Shown: in pieces, positions 1 to 6,887 of the stretch
Numbering within the stretch: position 1 is the first letter of the stretch
Layout: the number at the start of each line of letters is the position of its first letter
Source: an uncultured Treponema sp.
Lineage (GTDB): Bacteria > Spirochaetota > Spirochaetia > Treponematales > Treponemataceae
Length of the DNA: 30,127 nt
Reading direction: 5' to 3'
Assembly: GCA_937877535.1 (NCBI GenBank)
Contig: CALFJF010000049.1
Location: 1-30,127 of the forward strand
The notes under the pieces: generated by a model
Databases searched by the model: none
Seen by the model: only the letters and a program-made list of their open reading frames with translations
Told to the model about the DNA's origin: nothing
Made by a program: the position numbers and the translations under genes

Positions 1-1012
1 GCACAATCATCGAGCAAAGCCCGCCGTCTTTGAGCAAATGCCGCACGCCCAGCTCAATGAACGGAATGTACAAATCCCATTTCTGAAAGAGCGTTTTGTA
101 CCTGCCGCTGTCGATTATCGCCTGCCGATTTCTCGCAAGCGCCGCGCTCGCCATCTGCGTGGGCGCGGAAACATACGGCGGGTTCCCGATAACCACGTCA
201 AAGCCGCCGCGCGCGGCATGTTGAGGCACAACGCTGTCGTCATGTTGAGGGAGCGAAGCGACCGAAACATCTGTAGATTCTTCACGTTCGTTCAGAATGA
301 CGGGAGCGGATTCTTCGTCATGTTGAGGGAGCGACGCAACCGAAACATCTGTAGATTCTTCACATTCGTTCAGAACGACGGGAGCGGATTCTTTATGTTC
401 GTTCAGAACGACGGGAGCGGATTCTTTATGTTCGTTCAGAACGACGGGAGTAGATTCTTCGCTGCGCTCAGAATGACAAGTGTTTTGCTCAGAATGACGA
501 GTGGCTTTCTCAGAATGACTGGCATTGTTAATTTCTGACCACTCATTTCTGTCGCCTACATCCTCACTCCTCATTTCTGACTTCTCAGTACCAAACACCT
601 CTGGGAATTCCGCTTGCCAATCAAACGCTTTCTCTCCCGCCACGGTTTTGTCTGCAATGAGCGAGTTTCCGCACTTTATGTTTCCACCGAGCGTGGAAAG
701 CTTGCGGTTTTTCTTTGCGGTGCTGAGCCAGAGCGAGAGCTTTGCGATTTCCACGCTCTCTTCGTTTATGTCCACGCCGTACAGGTTGTTTTCGAGGATG
801 GCGTTGTCTATGCCGTCAAAGTACAGCTCGCCGGGGTGCAGTTTCTGCCAATAGGATTCCAGAAGCGCGTGCTCCTTGCGCAGTTGCTTTAGCGCGGCGT
901 TCAGAAACGCGCCGCTTCCGCACGCGGGGTCAAGGATTTTGAGCGAGAGAAGCCATGCGCGGTACTCGGCAAGGCGGGCGTCAAGTGGTTTGTCTGCGGT
1001 TTGTTTTTCCAT
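1..1012 (-). CDS. Type IIG-like restriction-modification enzyme, C-terminal part (methyltransferase core), runs off left edge
   Basis: This is the second piece of an Eco57I-like restriction-methyltransferase; the reading frame is open to the window edge. SAM-binding motif I (DPACGSG) is at residues 28-34 and catalytic motif IV (NPPY) at 277-280, which is typical of N6-adenine methyltransferases. The start is the ATG at 1012, preceded by GGAGG. It follows the PIN toxin directly. The YRAWLLSLKILDPACGSG stretch normally continues a single chain from the FYTPEYIT motif, which here is in the separate gene at 1669-3201. Residues about 145-268 are not methyltransferase sequence; they are translated copies of a hairpin repeat (HSERSEES, VASLPQHD) between the GNSL...EFPEVF and GGFDVVIGNPPY segments. 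The C-terminal target-recognition part lies outside the window. The family assignment is firm; activity is uncertain. Confidence 0.85.
   Translation of the reverse strand, partial: MEKQTADKPLDARLAEYRAWLLSLKILDPACGSGAFLNAALKQLRKEHALLESYWQKLHPGELYFDGIDNAILENNLYGVDINEESVEIAKLSLWLSTAKKNRKLSTLGGNIKCGNSLIADKTVAGEKAFDWQAEFPEVFGTEKSEMRSEDVGDRNEWSEINNASHSEKATRHSEQNTCHSERSEESTPVVLNEHKESAPVVLNEHKESAPVVLNECEESTDVSVASLPQHDEESAPVILNEREESTDVSVASLPQHDDSVVPQHAARGGFDVVIGNPPYVSAPTQMASAALARNRQAIIDSGRYKTLFQKWDLYIPFIELGVRHLLKDGGLCSMIV
239..475. repeat. In-frame tandem hairpin-repeat tract inside the methyltransferase gene
   Basis: Two head-to-tail copies of a 78-bp unit start at about 240 and 318. They are followed by 33-bp units at about 365, 398 and 431. 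A hairpin with stem ATTCT/AGAAT and an 11-nt loop is at 454-474. Both unit lengths are multiples of three, so copy-number changes keep the reading frame open. The minus-strand translation repeats VVLNEHKESAP and DVSVASLPQHD. Decayed flanking copies extend to about 215 and 590. Confidence 0.85.
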
Positions 1013-1028
1013 TTTTATGCCTCCAGAT

Positions 1029-1424
1029 TTATTGCTTCATTAAAAAATCATAGAGCATCGCGGGAGAAAACACCTGCGGGTGCTCCAGCCCCGCTTCAAG
1101 GAAATCTTTATCACCTGACAGAATGATGTCCACATTGTGCAGTAGAGCGTCACTCAAAACGGGAATATCTTTTTCGTCGCGAAGTTCGCCGAGTTTTTCC
1201 TGCGCACTTTTGCAGAAACTAAACGGCAATGTGCGATACAACTCGTACACCTTTTGCGCTTTGTCTGCCCATTTCAGTTCCAGTTTCGCCTTAAATTCCG
1301 TGTCCACATATTCCGACACCAAAAGTTCGTAGTGTTCGCCAAAAAGTGTTTCCAAGAGCTTTCCCGCCTTACCGCCGAAAACGAAAGCCGAAATCAGTAC
1401 GTTCGTATCAATCAATATACGCAT
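1029..1424 (-). CDS. PIN-domain toxin of a type II toxin-antitoxin module
   Basis: The 131-residue protein starts MRILIDTNVLISAF, which gives the first metal-binding aspartate of the PIN fold (D6). It carries the later acidic stretch RDEKDIPVLSDALLHNVDIILSGDKDFL, typical of the putative PIN-family toxin group. Such proteins are Mg-dependent ribonucleases held inactive by a partner antitoxin. The start codon overlaps the end of the upstream antitoxin gene by 13 bp, implying translational coupling. The stop is followed 14 nt later by the next ATG, that of the C-terminal restriction-modification piece, so all these genes can share one transcript. The target RNA cannot be told. Confidence 0.85.
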   Translation of the reverse strand: MRILIDTNVLISAFVFGGKAGKLLETLFGEHYELLVSEYVDTEFKAKLELKWADKAQKVYELYRTLPFSFCKSAQEKLGELRDEKDIPVLSDALLHNVDIILSGDKDFLEAGLEHPQVFSPAMLYDFLMKQ

Positions 1425-1651
1425 TTTGCAAGTCTTTCTCGACGGAACGCTGCCATATCTTCAAGCATTTCGCTCTCACTCGCCCAGCCTTTGTCCTCCG
1501 AGAATATATCTTGGATTTCGTGCAAAGTGGCTATTGCGTTGTTTTTCTGCGCTTGCGAGAGATACTCGATGTATTTTACCGCTGCAATGCGGTATTCGTC
1601 CGTGAGTGTCGCAATCATTTGCGTCAAATCAGCATTTGCTATTGCATACAT
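1412..1651 (-). CDS. Antitoxin partner of the PIN toxin
   Basis: This is a 79-residue, largely helical, acidic protein immediately upstream of and overlapping the PIN toxin gene, the usual antitoxin-toxin order. A ribosome binding site (GGAGG) precedes the ATG within GGAGGCATAAATATG. A nearly identical segment, GGAGGCATAAAAATG, precedes the C-terminal methyltransferase piece at 1012. There is no clear promoter between it and the preceding gene, which ends 17 bp upstream. The N-terminal half (ATLTDEYRIAAVKYIEYLSQ) resembles small antitoxins that may lack a DNA-binding domain. The role is inferred from position and size, since the sequence family was not recognised with certainty. Confidence 0.75.
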   Translation of the reverse strand: MYAIANADLTQMIATLTDEYRIAAVKYIEYLSQAQKNNAIATLHEIQDIFSEDKGWASESEMLEDMAAFRRERLAKCVY

Positions 1652-1668
1652 ATTTATGCCTCCAAATA

Positions 1669-3201
1669 TTATTTTCTGCTCTTGCGCGTTTTTTTGCTTT
1701 GTGCCGCCTGAGATGCATACTCCGCAATCGCCTCGTCAGTCAGCCCAAGCTCCTCGCGCTTTTTGCGGCACAGCTCGCCGATGGTGTTTTCCACGATATA
1801 GCGCGTGATGTACTCCGGCGTGTAGAAAACGCCGTCTTTCTTGCGCTTGCCGATGGTGGAGGTTTTTGCGCCATGTTGAGGCACAACCCCGCCGTCATGT
1901 TGAGGGAGCGAAGCGACCGAAACATCTCTGTCTGCAGATTCTTCACGTTCGTTCAGAATGACGGGAGAGGATTCTTCGCTGCGCTCAGAATGACGCTCAT
2001 TTCTGAGTTCCGCCTGCACTTCCTCAATCTCGGTCAGGCTGTTCTCAAAAATGCGCCCGAGGATGTCCACGCTGATTTGGCTTTCAAAGTCGTAGGCGGC
2101 AAGGCGCTGGGTGTGGATAAAAAGCACGTCGTCGCCGATTGTTATGGCGTCGAGCACGGGGTCAGGCTTGAAAAGCCCGCCGTTGTACGCGAACACGTCG
2201 CGGCTGTGGTCGTCCTCGTTCACAAAGCCCGTGTTTATGCGCTCAAAGAACGTCTTGAAGAGCGCGTAGAGCGGCTGCGGGTAGCCCAGTTTCTTGAGCT
2301 GCTTCCAGTCCTGTATGATGCCCAGCGCGGAGTTCGCGGGGAGCAGGTTCCTGTCCTCGCAGAAGAGCACGAAGAGGATGCGGTCGAGCAGCTTCTGCGT
2401 TTTCTTGAAGAGCGTGAGTTTGTCTATATCCAGCGCGCTGTTTGCGATGGTTGAGTGGATTTTTTCGGTGGTTGAGCCTGTCGAAACCACCGTATCTGCC
2501 ATACTGGTCATTTCGACAGGCTCAATGACCGTCGTCGCAGATTCGCTCAGGTTGTTCTCGCACAAGTCCTCAAACAACGCGCGCTTGAACGCGGAGTAGT
2601 CGGCATAAAAATTGTTGGTGATTTCCTTTTCTTCGCTCACTGTTTCGTGCTTCAACTTCAACGGCACGTCGTTCGTTATGCTTTGGAGCGAGAGAAGCAA
2701 ATAAAGCAAGTCGAAACGTTCTTTTGACAGATTGAAAAGGTTAAATTCTTCATATTCAATCTGCGTTTCCACATACAAACGCAATCTTTCAAAGTTTGCG
2801 ACGATTACATAATTGCATTTTTCGTGGTGATTTTTGTAGCTGAACGCCTGGAACGCCACGCGGTCTAAATCCTGTGTGTCGCATCCCTTTAATTCGATAA
2901 CGGCTTTGACTTCTCCGTTCAAAATGATTGCACCATCGGATTTTTTGCTGTCGCCCGCCTTGCTTTCGTTTTTCAGCTCGGTGAGAATGTTATAATTCGC
3001 TTCGGGCTTTATGGTGTAGCCGAGGCATGAGCAGAAGAGGTCGCGGATAAAGCCCTCCTGATACTGCTCTTCTTTTGAGGCGCGGATGTTCCGCTGCTTT
3101 TCGCTGTCGGCGAATGTGGCTCGAAAAAGCGCGTACTTTTCTGAGAGCAGCCCGCCGTCAATGCGCGAACGGTATTTTTCTATGATTTTCTTCTGGAACA
3201 T
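1669..3201 (-). CDS. Type IIG-like restriction-modification enzyme, N-terminal part (nuclease plus start of methyltransferase)
   Basis: The 510-residue protein has a PD-(D/E)XK-like nuclease site near its N terminus (D89, then E103-L-K105). A long helical middle region follows, ending with the FYTPEYITRYIVENTIGEL motif that begins the methyltransferase domain in Eco57I-like single-chain enzymes. It stops after a Lys/Arg-rich tail, before SAM motif I, which is in the gene at 1-1012. The start at 3201 is preferred over an ATG 57 bp upstream, because an extended -10 box (TGCTATACT) lies between the two. Two segments are translated repeats: about 1870-2010 (HSERSEES/SLPQHD type) and 2467-2533 (VIEPVE/VVSTGSTTE type). 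The two pieces may assemble like split methyltransferases, or the system may be dead. Confidence 0.8.
   Translation of the reverse strand: MFQKKIIEKYRSRIDGGLLSEKYALFRATFADSEKQRNIRASKEEQYQEGFIRDLFCSCLGYTIKPEANYNILTELKNESKAGDSKKSDGAIILNGEVKAVIELKGCDTQDLDRVAFQAFSYKNHHEKCNYVIVANFERLRLYVETQIEYEEFNLFNLSKERFDLLYLLLSLQSITNDVPLKLKHETVSEEKEITNNFYADYSAFKRALFEDLCENNLSESATTVIEPVEMTSMADTVVSTGSTTEKIHSTIANSALDIDKLTLFKKTQKLLDRILFVLFCEDRNLLPANSALGIIQDWKQLKKLGYPQPLYALFKTFFERINTGFVNEDDHSRDVFAYNGGLFKPDPVLDAITIGDDVLFIHTQRLAAYDFESQISVDILGRIFENSLTEIEEVQAELRNERHSERSEESSPVILNEREESADRDVSVASLPQHDGGVVPQHGAKTSTIGKRKKDGVFYTPEYITRYIVENTIGELCRKKREELGLTDEAIAEYASQAAQSKKTRKSRK
1869..2010. repeat. In-frame hairpin-repeat insertion in the N-terminal restriction-modification gene
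   Basis: This shares most of its sequence with the tract at 217-480, including TTGAGGCACAAC, the ATGTT...AACAT hairpin and a terminal ATTCT...AGAAT hairpin. It is translated on the minus strand without a stop, between the EEVQAELRN and STIGKRKKDGVFYTPEY segments. Confidence 0.8.
2467..2533. repeat. Paired hairpin repeat (two stems, complementary loops) inside the restriction-modification gene
   Basis: The first hairpin has stem GGTGGTT/AACCACC around loop GAGCCTGTCGA. The second has stem GGTCATT/AATGACC around the reverse complement of the same loop. The pair is translated in frame as part of the nuclease-methyltransferase linker. Confidence 0.8.
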
Positions 3202-3208
3202 ACGGGAA

Positions 3209-3214
3209 GTATAG
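3209..3214 (-). promoter_or_regulatory. Extended -10 box of the restriction-modification operon
   Basis: TATACT is preceded by TGC on the minus strand, and seven bases separate it from the ATG at 3201. No -35 match and no Shine-Dalgarno sequence is seen. Transcription would begin within about one base of the start codon, giving a leaderless mRNA. Confidence 0.6.
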
Positions 3215-3373
3215 CACAAAAAGCCAGATTTTTTTGGTGGGAATCTTTGAGCGGGCATTGTCCGTGAAGAATCTCGATTTTAGATAATAGAATCATAGAT
3301 TTTTTGTCGCATTTCGCTTCTCAGAATGACGAGGGGGAAACGTTCTAGTCGCTCCCCCTCCCCCTCTTTCTGT

Positions 3374-4549
3374 TTACCCCCGCGCCAATCCCGCCTTGCG
3401 CGCTTCGTCGGCGACCGCTTTTGCCACCACTTTCGCCACGCGCTCATCGAATGCTCCGGGAATAATCATGTCGGGCGAAAGTTCCGCGTCGCTTACGAGT
3501 GAGGCAAGCCCGCGGCTGGCGGCAATTTTCATCTCTTCGGTGATTTTGCTTGCGCGTGAGTCGAGCGCGCCGCGGAACAGGCCGGGGAACGCAAGGATGT
3601 TGTTGATTTGGTTGGGGTAGTCGCTCCGCCCCGTTCCGATGATGTACGCGCCCGCCGCCTTTGCTTTTTCGTAGGTGATTTCAGGCTCTGGGTTTGCCAT
3701 GGCAAAGACGATTGATTTTTCTGCCATCGACTTGACCATTTCTTCGCTCACAAGATTAGGCGCACTCACGCCCACAAAAATATCCGCCCCAACCATCGCT
3801 TCTTTGAGCGTCATGCGGCGGTTGTCGGGGTTGGTGATTTCGGTCAGTTCGCGGGTCAAAAAGTCGTACTTTTCGTAATCTTCTTTTATAACAATGCCGT
3901 TGATGTTAAATCCGTAGATTTTTCCGATGCCGAATTTGTGAAGCATTCTGATAATCGAAGAACCCGCCGCGCCCGTGCCAGAGACGACGAGCGTACAATC
4001 TGCCGCCCGCTTTCCTGCCACTTTGAGCGCGTTCATAATCGCCGCCGTCACCACGATTGCCGTTCCGTGCTGGTCGTCGTGGAACACGGGAATGTCCAGC
4101 TCTTTAATCAACGTCCGTTCTATTTCAACGCAACGCGGCGCGGAAATGTCCTCCAAATTGATGCCGCCAAAAGTGGGCGCAATCTGCTTGCAAAAATCAA
4201 TAATTTTCTGCGGGTCTTTGGTGTCAATGCAGAGCGGAACGGCATCCACGCCCGCAAATTTTTTGAACAGAACGCACTTTCCTTCCATGACGGGCAATCC
4301 CGCCGCAGGCCCGATGTCGCCCAAACCAAGCACCGCCGTTCCGTCGGAGACGACCGCAATCGTGTTGCCTTTCCAGGTGTACTTGTACACATCATCAGGA
4401 TTTTTGTGAATCTGTCGGCACGGCTCTGCCACGCCCGGAGTATAAGCGAGCGACAAATCATCGCGCGTTTCAAGCGGCATTTTGAGTTCGGTGGAGATTT
4501 TTCCCTGCCAATTCTCGTGTTTTTCAAGTGCTTTTTCGTAAATTGTCAT
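3374..4549 (-). CDS. NAD(P)-dependent malic enzyme (oxaloacetate-decarboxylating)
   Basis: This cytosolic enzyme converts malate to pyruvate and CO2 with reduction of NAD(P). The 391 residues fit the short bacterial form without a phosphotransacetylase tail. Family landmarks are SLAYTPGVAEPC near the N terminus, VSDGTAVLGLGDIGP, the metal-binding stretch INLEDISAPRCVEIE, FHDDQHGTAIV, and the Rossmann segment VVSGTGAAGSS. The start MTIYEKALEKHENWQGK is chosen over an in-frame start 27 bp upstream, because the -10 box TATAAT lies between them. No Shine-Dalgarno sequence is visible, so the message may be leaderless. It is transcribed alone, divergently from gatA. Cofactor preference cannot be read reliably. 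Confidence 0.95.
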   Translation of the reverse strand: MTIYEKALEKHENWQGKISTELKMPLETRDDLSLAYTPGVAEPCRQIHKNPDDVYKYTWKGNTIAVVSDGTAVLGLGDIGPAAGLPVMEGKCVLFKKFAGVDAVPLCIDTKDPQKIIDFCKQIAPTFGGINLEDISAPRCVEIERTLIKELDIPVFHDDQHGTAIVVTAAIMNALKVAGKRAADCTLVVSGTGAAGSSIIRMLHKFGIGKIYGFNINGIVIKEDYEKYDFLTRELTEITNPDNRRMTLKEAMVGADIFVGVSAPNLVSEEMVKSMAEKSIVFAMANPEPEITYEKAKAAGAYIIGTGRSDYPNQINNILAFPGLFRGALDSRASKITEEMKIAASRGLASLVSDAELSPDMIIPGAFDERVAKVVAKAVADEARKAGLARG

Positions 4550-4558
4550 AATGAAGCA

Positions 4559-4564
4559 ATTATA
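4559..4564 (-). promoter_or_regulatory. Extended -10 box of the malic enzyme gene
   Basis: TATAAT preceded by TGC on the minus strand ends nine bases before the ATG at 4549. A start about seven bases downstream leaves a leader of only a few nucleotides. No clear -35 box is seen. Confidence 0.6.
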
Positions 4565-4671
4565 GCAAAACCACAAAAATTATTCGATTCCCAAAAAACA
4601 CGGCTTCCACAAAAAATGTAAGAAAACTATACAAAAAGCATTTTAGCAATACTTTCAGACTTTTTTGCTGA

Positions 4672-4700
4672 TTGTCTAAGCGGCAAAAAAGCGGTATACT
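4672..4700 (+). promoter_or_regulatory. Promoter of gatA (TTGTCT-N17-TATACT)
   Basis: The -35 box TTGTCT (4672-4677) and -10 box TATACT (4695-4700) are separated by 17 bp. They lie about 27 bp upstream of gatA's likely leader, which carries AAGGA just before the ATG. Confidence 0.75.
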
Positions 4701-4733
4701 TGTAGAAGATTTTTTAGTAACGATAAGGAAATT

Positions 4734-6227
4734 ATGTACTATACGATAAAAGAAACGGTCGCCGCGTTAAAATCGGGCGAGACTACGAGCGAAAAACTGG
4801 TGCAGTCTTCAATCGACACCTTTACCGCCGACCAAAAGAGCGAAAAGCCGCTCAACGCATTCTTGGAAATTTACGATGACGCGCTTGAAACGGCAAAAGC
4901 CGCTGACGAACAGATTGCCGCCGCGCGAAAAAACGGCACGATTGACACGCTTTTTGCGGAAAAACCGCTTTTGGGCGTGCCGTTCGCAAACAAGGACAAC
5001 ATTTCCTGCAAAGGACACCGCCTCACTTGCTCCAGCAAAATTCTTGAAGGCTATGTCGCGCCGTACAACGCCACGGTAATACAGCGGCTTGCTGACGCGG
5101 GCGCAATTCCGCTCGGTCGCTGCAATCAGGACGAGTTTGCCATGGGGTCTTCCACCGAGTATTCAATCTACGGACCGACGCGGAATCCGATTAACCGCGA
5201 CTATGTTTCAGGCGGCTCGTCGGGCGGCTCAACGGCGGCGGTGGCGGCAAATCAGGCATTGTTCGGCTTGGGAACGGAAACGGGTGGCTCGGTGCGGCTT
5301 CCCGCCTCGTACTGCGGCATTTACGGCTTAAAACCGACCTACGGCGTGCTTTCTCGCTGGGGTGTGGTCGCCTACGGCTCGTCGCTTGACCAAGTGGGCA
5401 TTTTGGGTCACACGCCCGCCGACATCGCAACTCCCTTGTCGCTCATGGCTGGCGTTGATTTTTATGACGACACGAGCGCAGACCTCCCGAATGCAAGCGA
5501 ACTCAAAAATCTGACCGCCTACACGGATTTTTCTTCTCTCAAAATCGCCGTTCCCAAGCAGTTTGAAGAAGCAAAGGGCTTGGACGCAGATGTAAAAAAA
5601 GTTTTTGACGACACCAAAGCGTGGTTCACAGGCAAAGGCGCAAAAATCGACATCGTAGACCTTCCGATTTTGGACGCGGCAATCGCCTCGTACTATGTCA
5701 TCGCGCTTTCCGAGGCGGCTTCAAACCTTTCGCGCTTTGACGGCATCCGCTACGGGCATCGCGTGGACGAAGGCAAGGGCTACGACCAACTGTATGTGGA
5801 CACGCGGAGCGCGGGCTTTGGGCCTGAAGTAAAACGCCGCATCATCATCGGAAACTATGTGCTTTCCGAGCAGTTCAGTGGCGACACCTACAAAAAAGGC
5901 ATGAGCGTCCGCGCGCGCATTCAGCGCGAAGTTGCCGCTTTGTTCGAGCAGTACGATTTGATTTTGTGTCCGACCTGCCCCACGCCAGCATTCAAGCTCG
6001 GCGAAAAATACGACGACCCGCTTGCCATGTACCTGAGCGACCTTTTTACTACTTTTGTGAACTTGGCGCGCATTCCGTCAATCTCTGTTCCCGCAGGAAG
6101 CAACCGCGACAGGCTTCCCGTGGGCATTCAGTTTGCGGGCGCGATGTTCAGTGAGGCGAAGATTTTGCGCATTGCGCAAGCGTGGGAAGATGAGCACAGC
6201 GGATGTGGCGTGCCAGTGAAAGCGTAA
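4734..6227 (+). CDS. gatA: Glutamyl-tRNA(Gln)/aspartyl-tRNA(Asn) amidotransferase subunit A
   Basis: GatA is the amidase subunit of GatCAB. It frees ammonia from glutamine so that misacylated Glu-tRNA(Gln) or Asp-tRNA(Asn) can be amidated. At 497 residues it has full family length. The amidase-signature triad is visible: K87 in GVPFANKDNISCKG, S162 in GGSSGGS and S186 in GTETGGSVRLPA. AAGGA precedes the ATG and a TTGTCT-N17-TATACT promoter lies upstream. GatC is not adjacent; it is about 2.6 kb downstream on the opposite strand, and gatB is outside the window. A lipoprotein gene follows after 13 bp and may be cotranscribed. Confidence 0.97.
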   Translation: MYYTIKETVAALKSGETTSEKLVQSSIDTFTADQKSEKPLNAFLEIYDDALETAKAADEQIAAARKNGTIDTLFAEKPLLGVPFANKDNISCKGHRLTCSSKILEGYVAPYNATVIQRLADAGAIPLGRCNQDEFAMGSSTEYSIYGPTRNPINRDYVSGGSSGGSTAAVAANQALFGLGTETGGSVRLPASYCGIYGLKPTYGVLSRWGVVAYGSSLDQVGILGHTPADIATPLSLMAGVDFYDDTSADLPNASELKNLTAYTDFSSLKIAVPKQFEEAKGLDADVKKVFDDTKAWFTGKGAKIDIVDLPILDAAIASYYVIALSEAASNLSRFDGIRYGHRVDEGKGYDQLYVDTRSAGFGPEVKRRIIIGNYVLSEQFSGDTYKKGMSVRARIQREVAALFEQYDLILCPTCPTPAFKLGEKYDDPLAMYLSDLFTTFVNLARIPSISVPAGSNRDRLPVGIQFAGAMFSEAKILRIAQAWEDEHSGCGVPVKA

Positions 6228-6243
6228 GCGTTAGGAGAAAATG

Positions 6244-6807
6244 ATGAAAAAGCGAATTCTGTTAGCCGTAGGAATCTGTCTTGCGGTGTTTGCATTTGTT
6301 GCGTGTTCTAGTGATGATGAAGAACAAACGCCCGACTACTCGAATGTTACTGCGAATATCGACGACGAGGTGAAGGCTTGCTTTGAGGCGACCAACGCTT
6401 TTCGCACGGGAAACGAGGCAAATTATGTGAACGAAGATGGCACGACGACCGATATTGTCGGGCAACTTGAAAAACTTACCCTTGACGAAGATTTATGCAA
6501 GGCGGCGCAAATTCGGGCGAATGAAATCGTGGGCAATTTTTCGCACACGCGACCGAACGGAAAAGATTGCTTTACCGTGTTCGATGACCTTGGTATTTCT
6601 GCCTCGGCGAAAGGCGAAAACATCGCTGCGGGAAGCAAAACAGGTACGGCGACATTCACGCAGTGGAAAGAGGACGGCAAGCCGTACAGCGGGCAAGGAC
6701 ACCGCCGCAATATGCTCAGTAAAAACTTCACAAAAATCGGAATTGCGTATACGTATGACGCAAACAGCACATACAAATATTACTGGACGATGATTTTGGC
6801 AAAGTAG
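6244..6807 (+). CDS. CAP/SCP-domain (PR-1-like) lipoprotein
   Basis: The N terminus is a lipoprotein signal: MKKR, a hydrophobic stretch, then VAC followed by SSDDEEQ. It should be processed by signal peptidase II and anchored in a membrane facing the periplasm or cell surface. The rest is a CAP (cysteine-rich secretory/PR-1) domain with NAFRTGNEANYVN, FSHTRPNGKDCFTVFDDL, GENIAAG, QWKEDGKPYSGQGHRRNML and IGIAYTYD; the histidines of FSHTRP and GHRRNML form the family's usual polar cavity. The function of bacterial CAP proteins is mostly unknown. Two ATGs lie in tandem. The second, at 6244, is preferred because AGGAG (6233-6237) is 6 bp from it but only 3 bp from the first. Confidence 0.9.
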   Translation: MKKRILLAVGICLAVFAFVACSSDDEEQTPDYSNVTANIDDEVKACFEATNAFRTGNEANYVNEDGTTTDIVGQLEKLTLDEDLCKAAQIRANEIVGNFSHTRPNGKDCFTVFDDLGISASAKGENIAAGSKTGTATFTQWKEDGKPYSGQGHRRNMLSKNFTKIGIAYTYDANSTYKYYWTMILAK

Positions 6808-6852
6808 GCGTTTCTCCTTCGGATTTTTTTTCGCACAAAGTGGCGTTTTTGA

Positions 6853-6858
6853 TATAAA
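6853..6858 (+). promoter_or_regulatory. Likely -10 box of the acyl-CoA synthetase gene
   Basis: TATAAA lies about 30 bp upstream of the ATG at 6888, with a weak -35-like TTCGCA 17 bp earlier at 6830-6835. The leader carries TTGGAG. Confidence 0.45.
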
Positions 6859-6887
6859 ATTGGGAACATCATTTTTTTGGAGATTTT

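Noticed and set aside
38..538. Plus-strand open frame of 166 codons over the repeat tract at the left edge
   Set aside because: It is the antisense of the restriction-modification gene; its sequence (FFTFVQNDGSGFF repeats) comes from the repeats.
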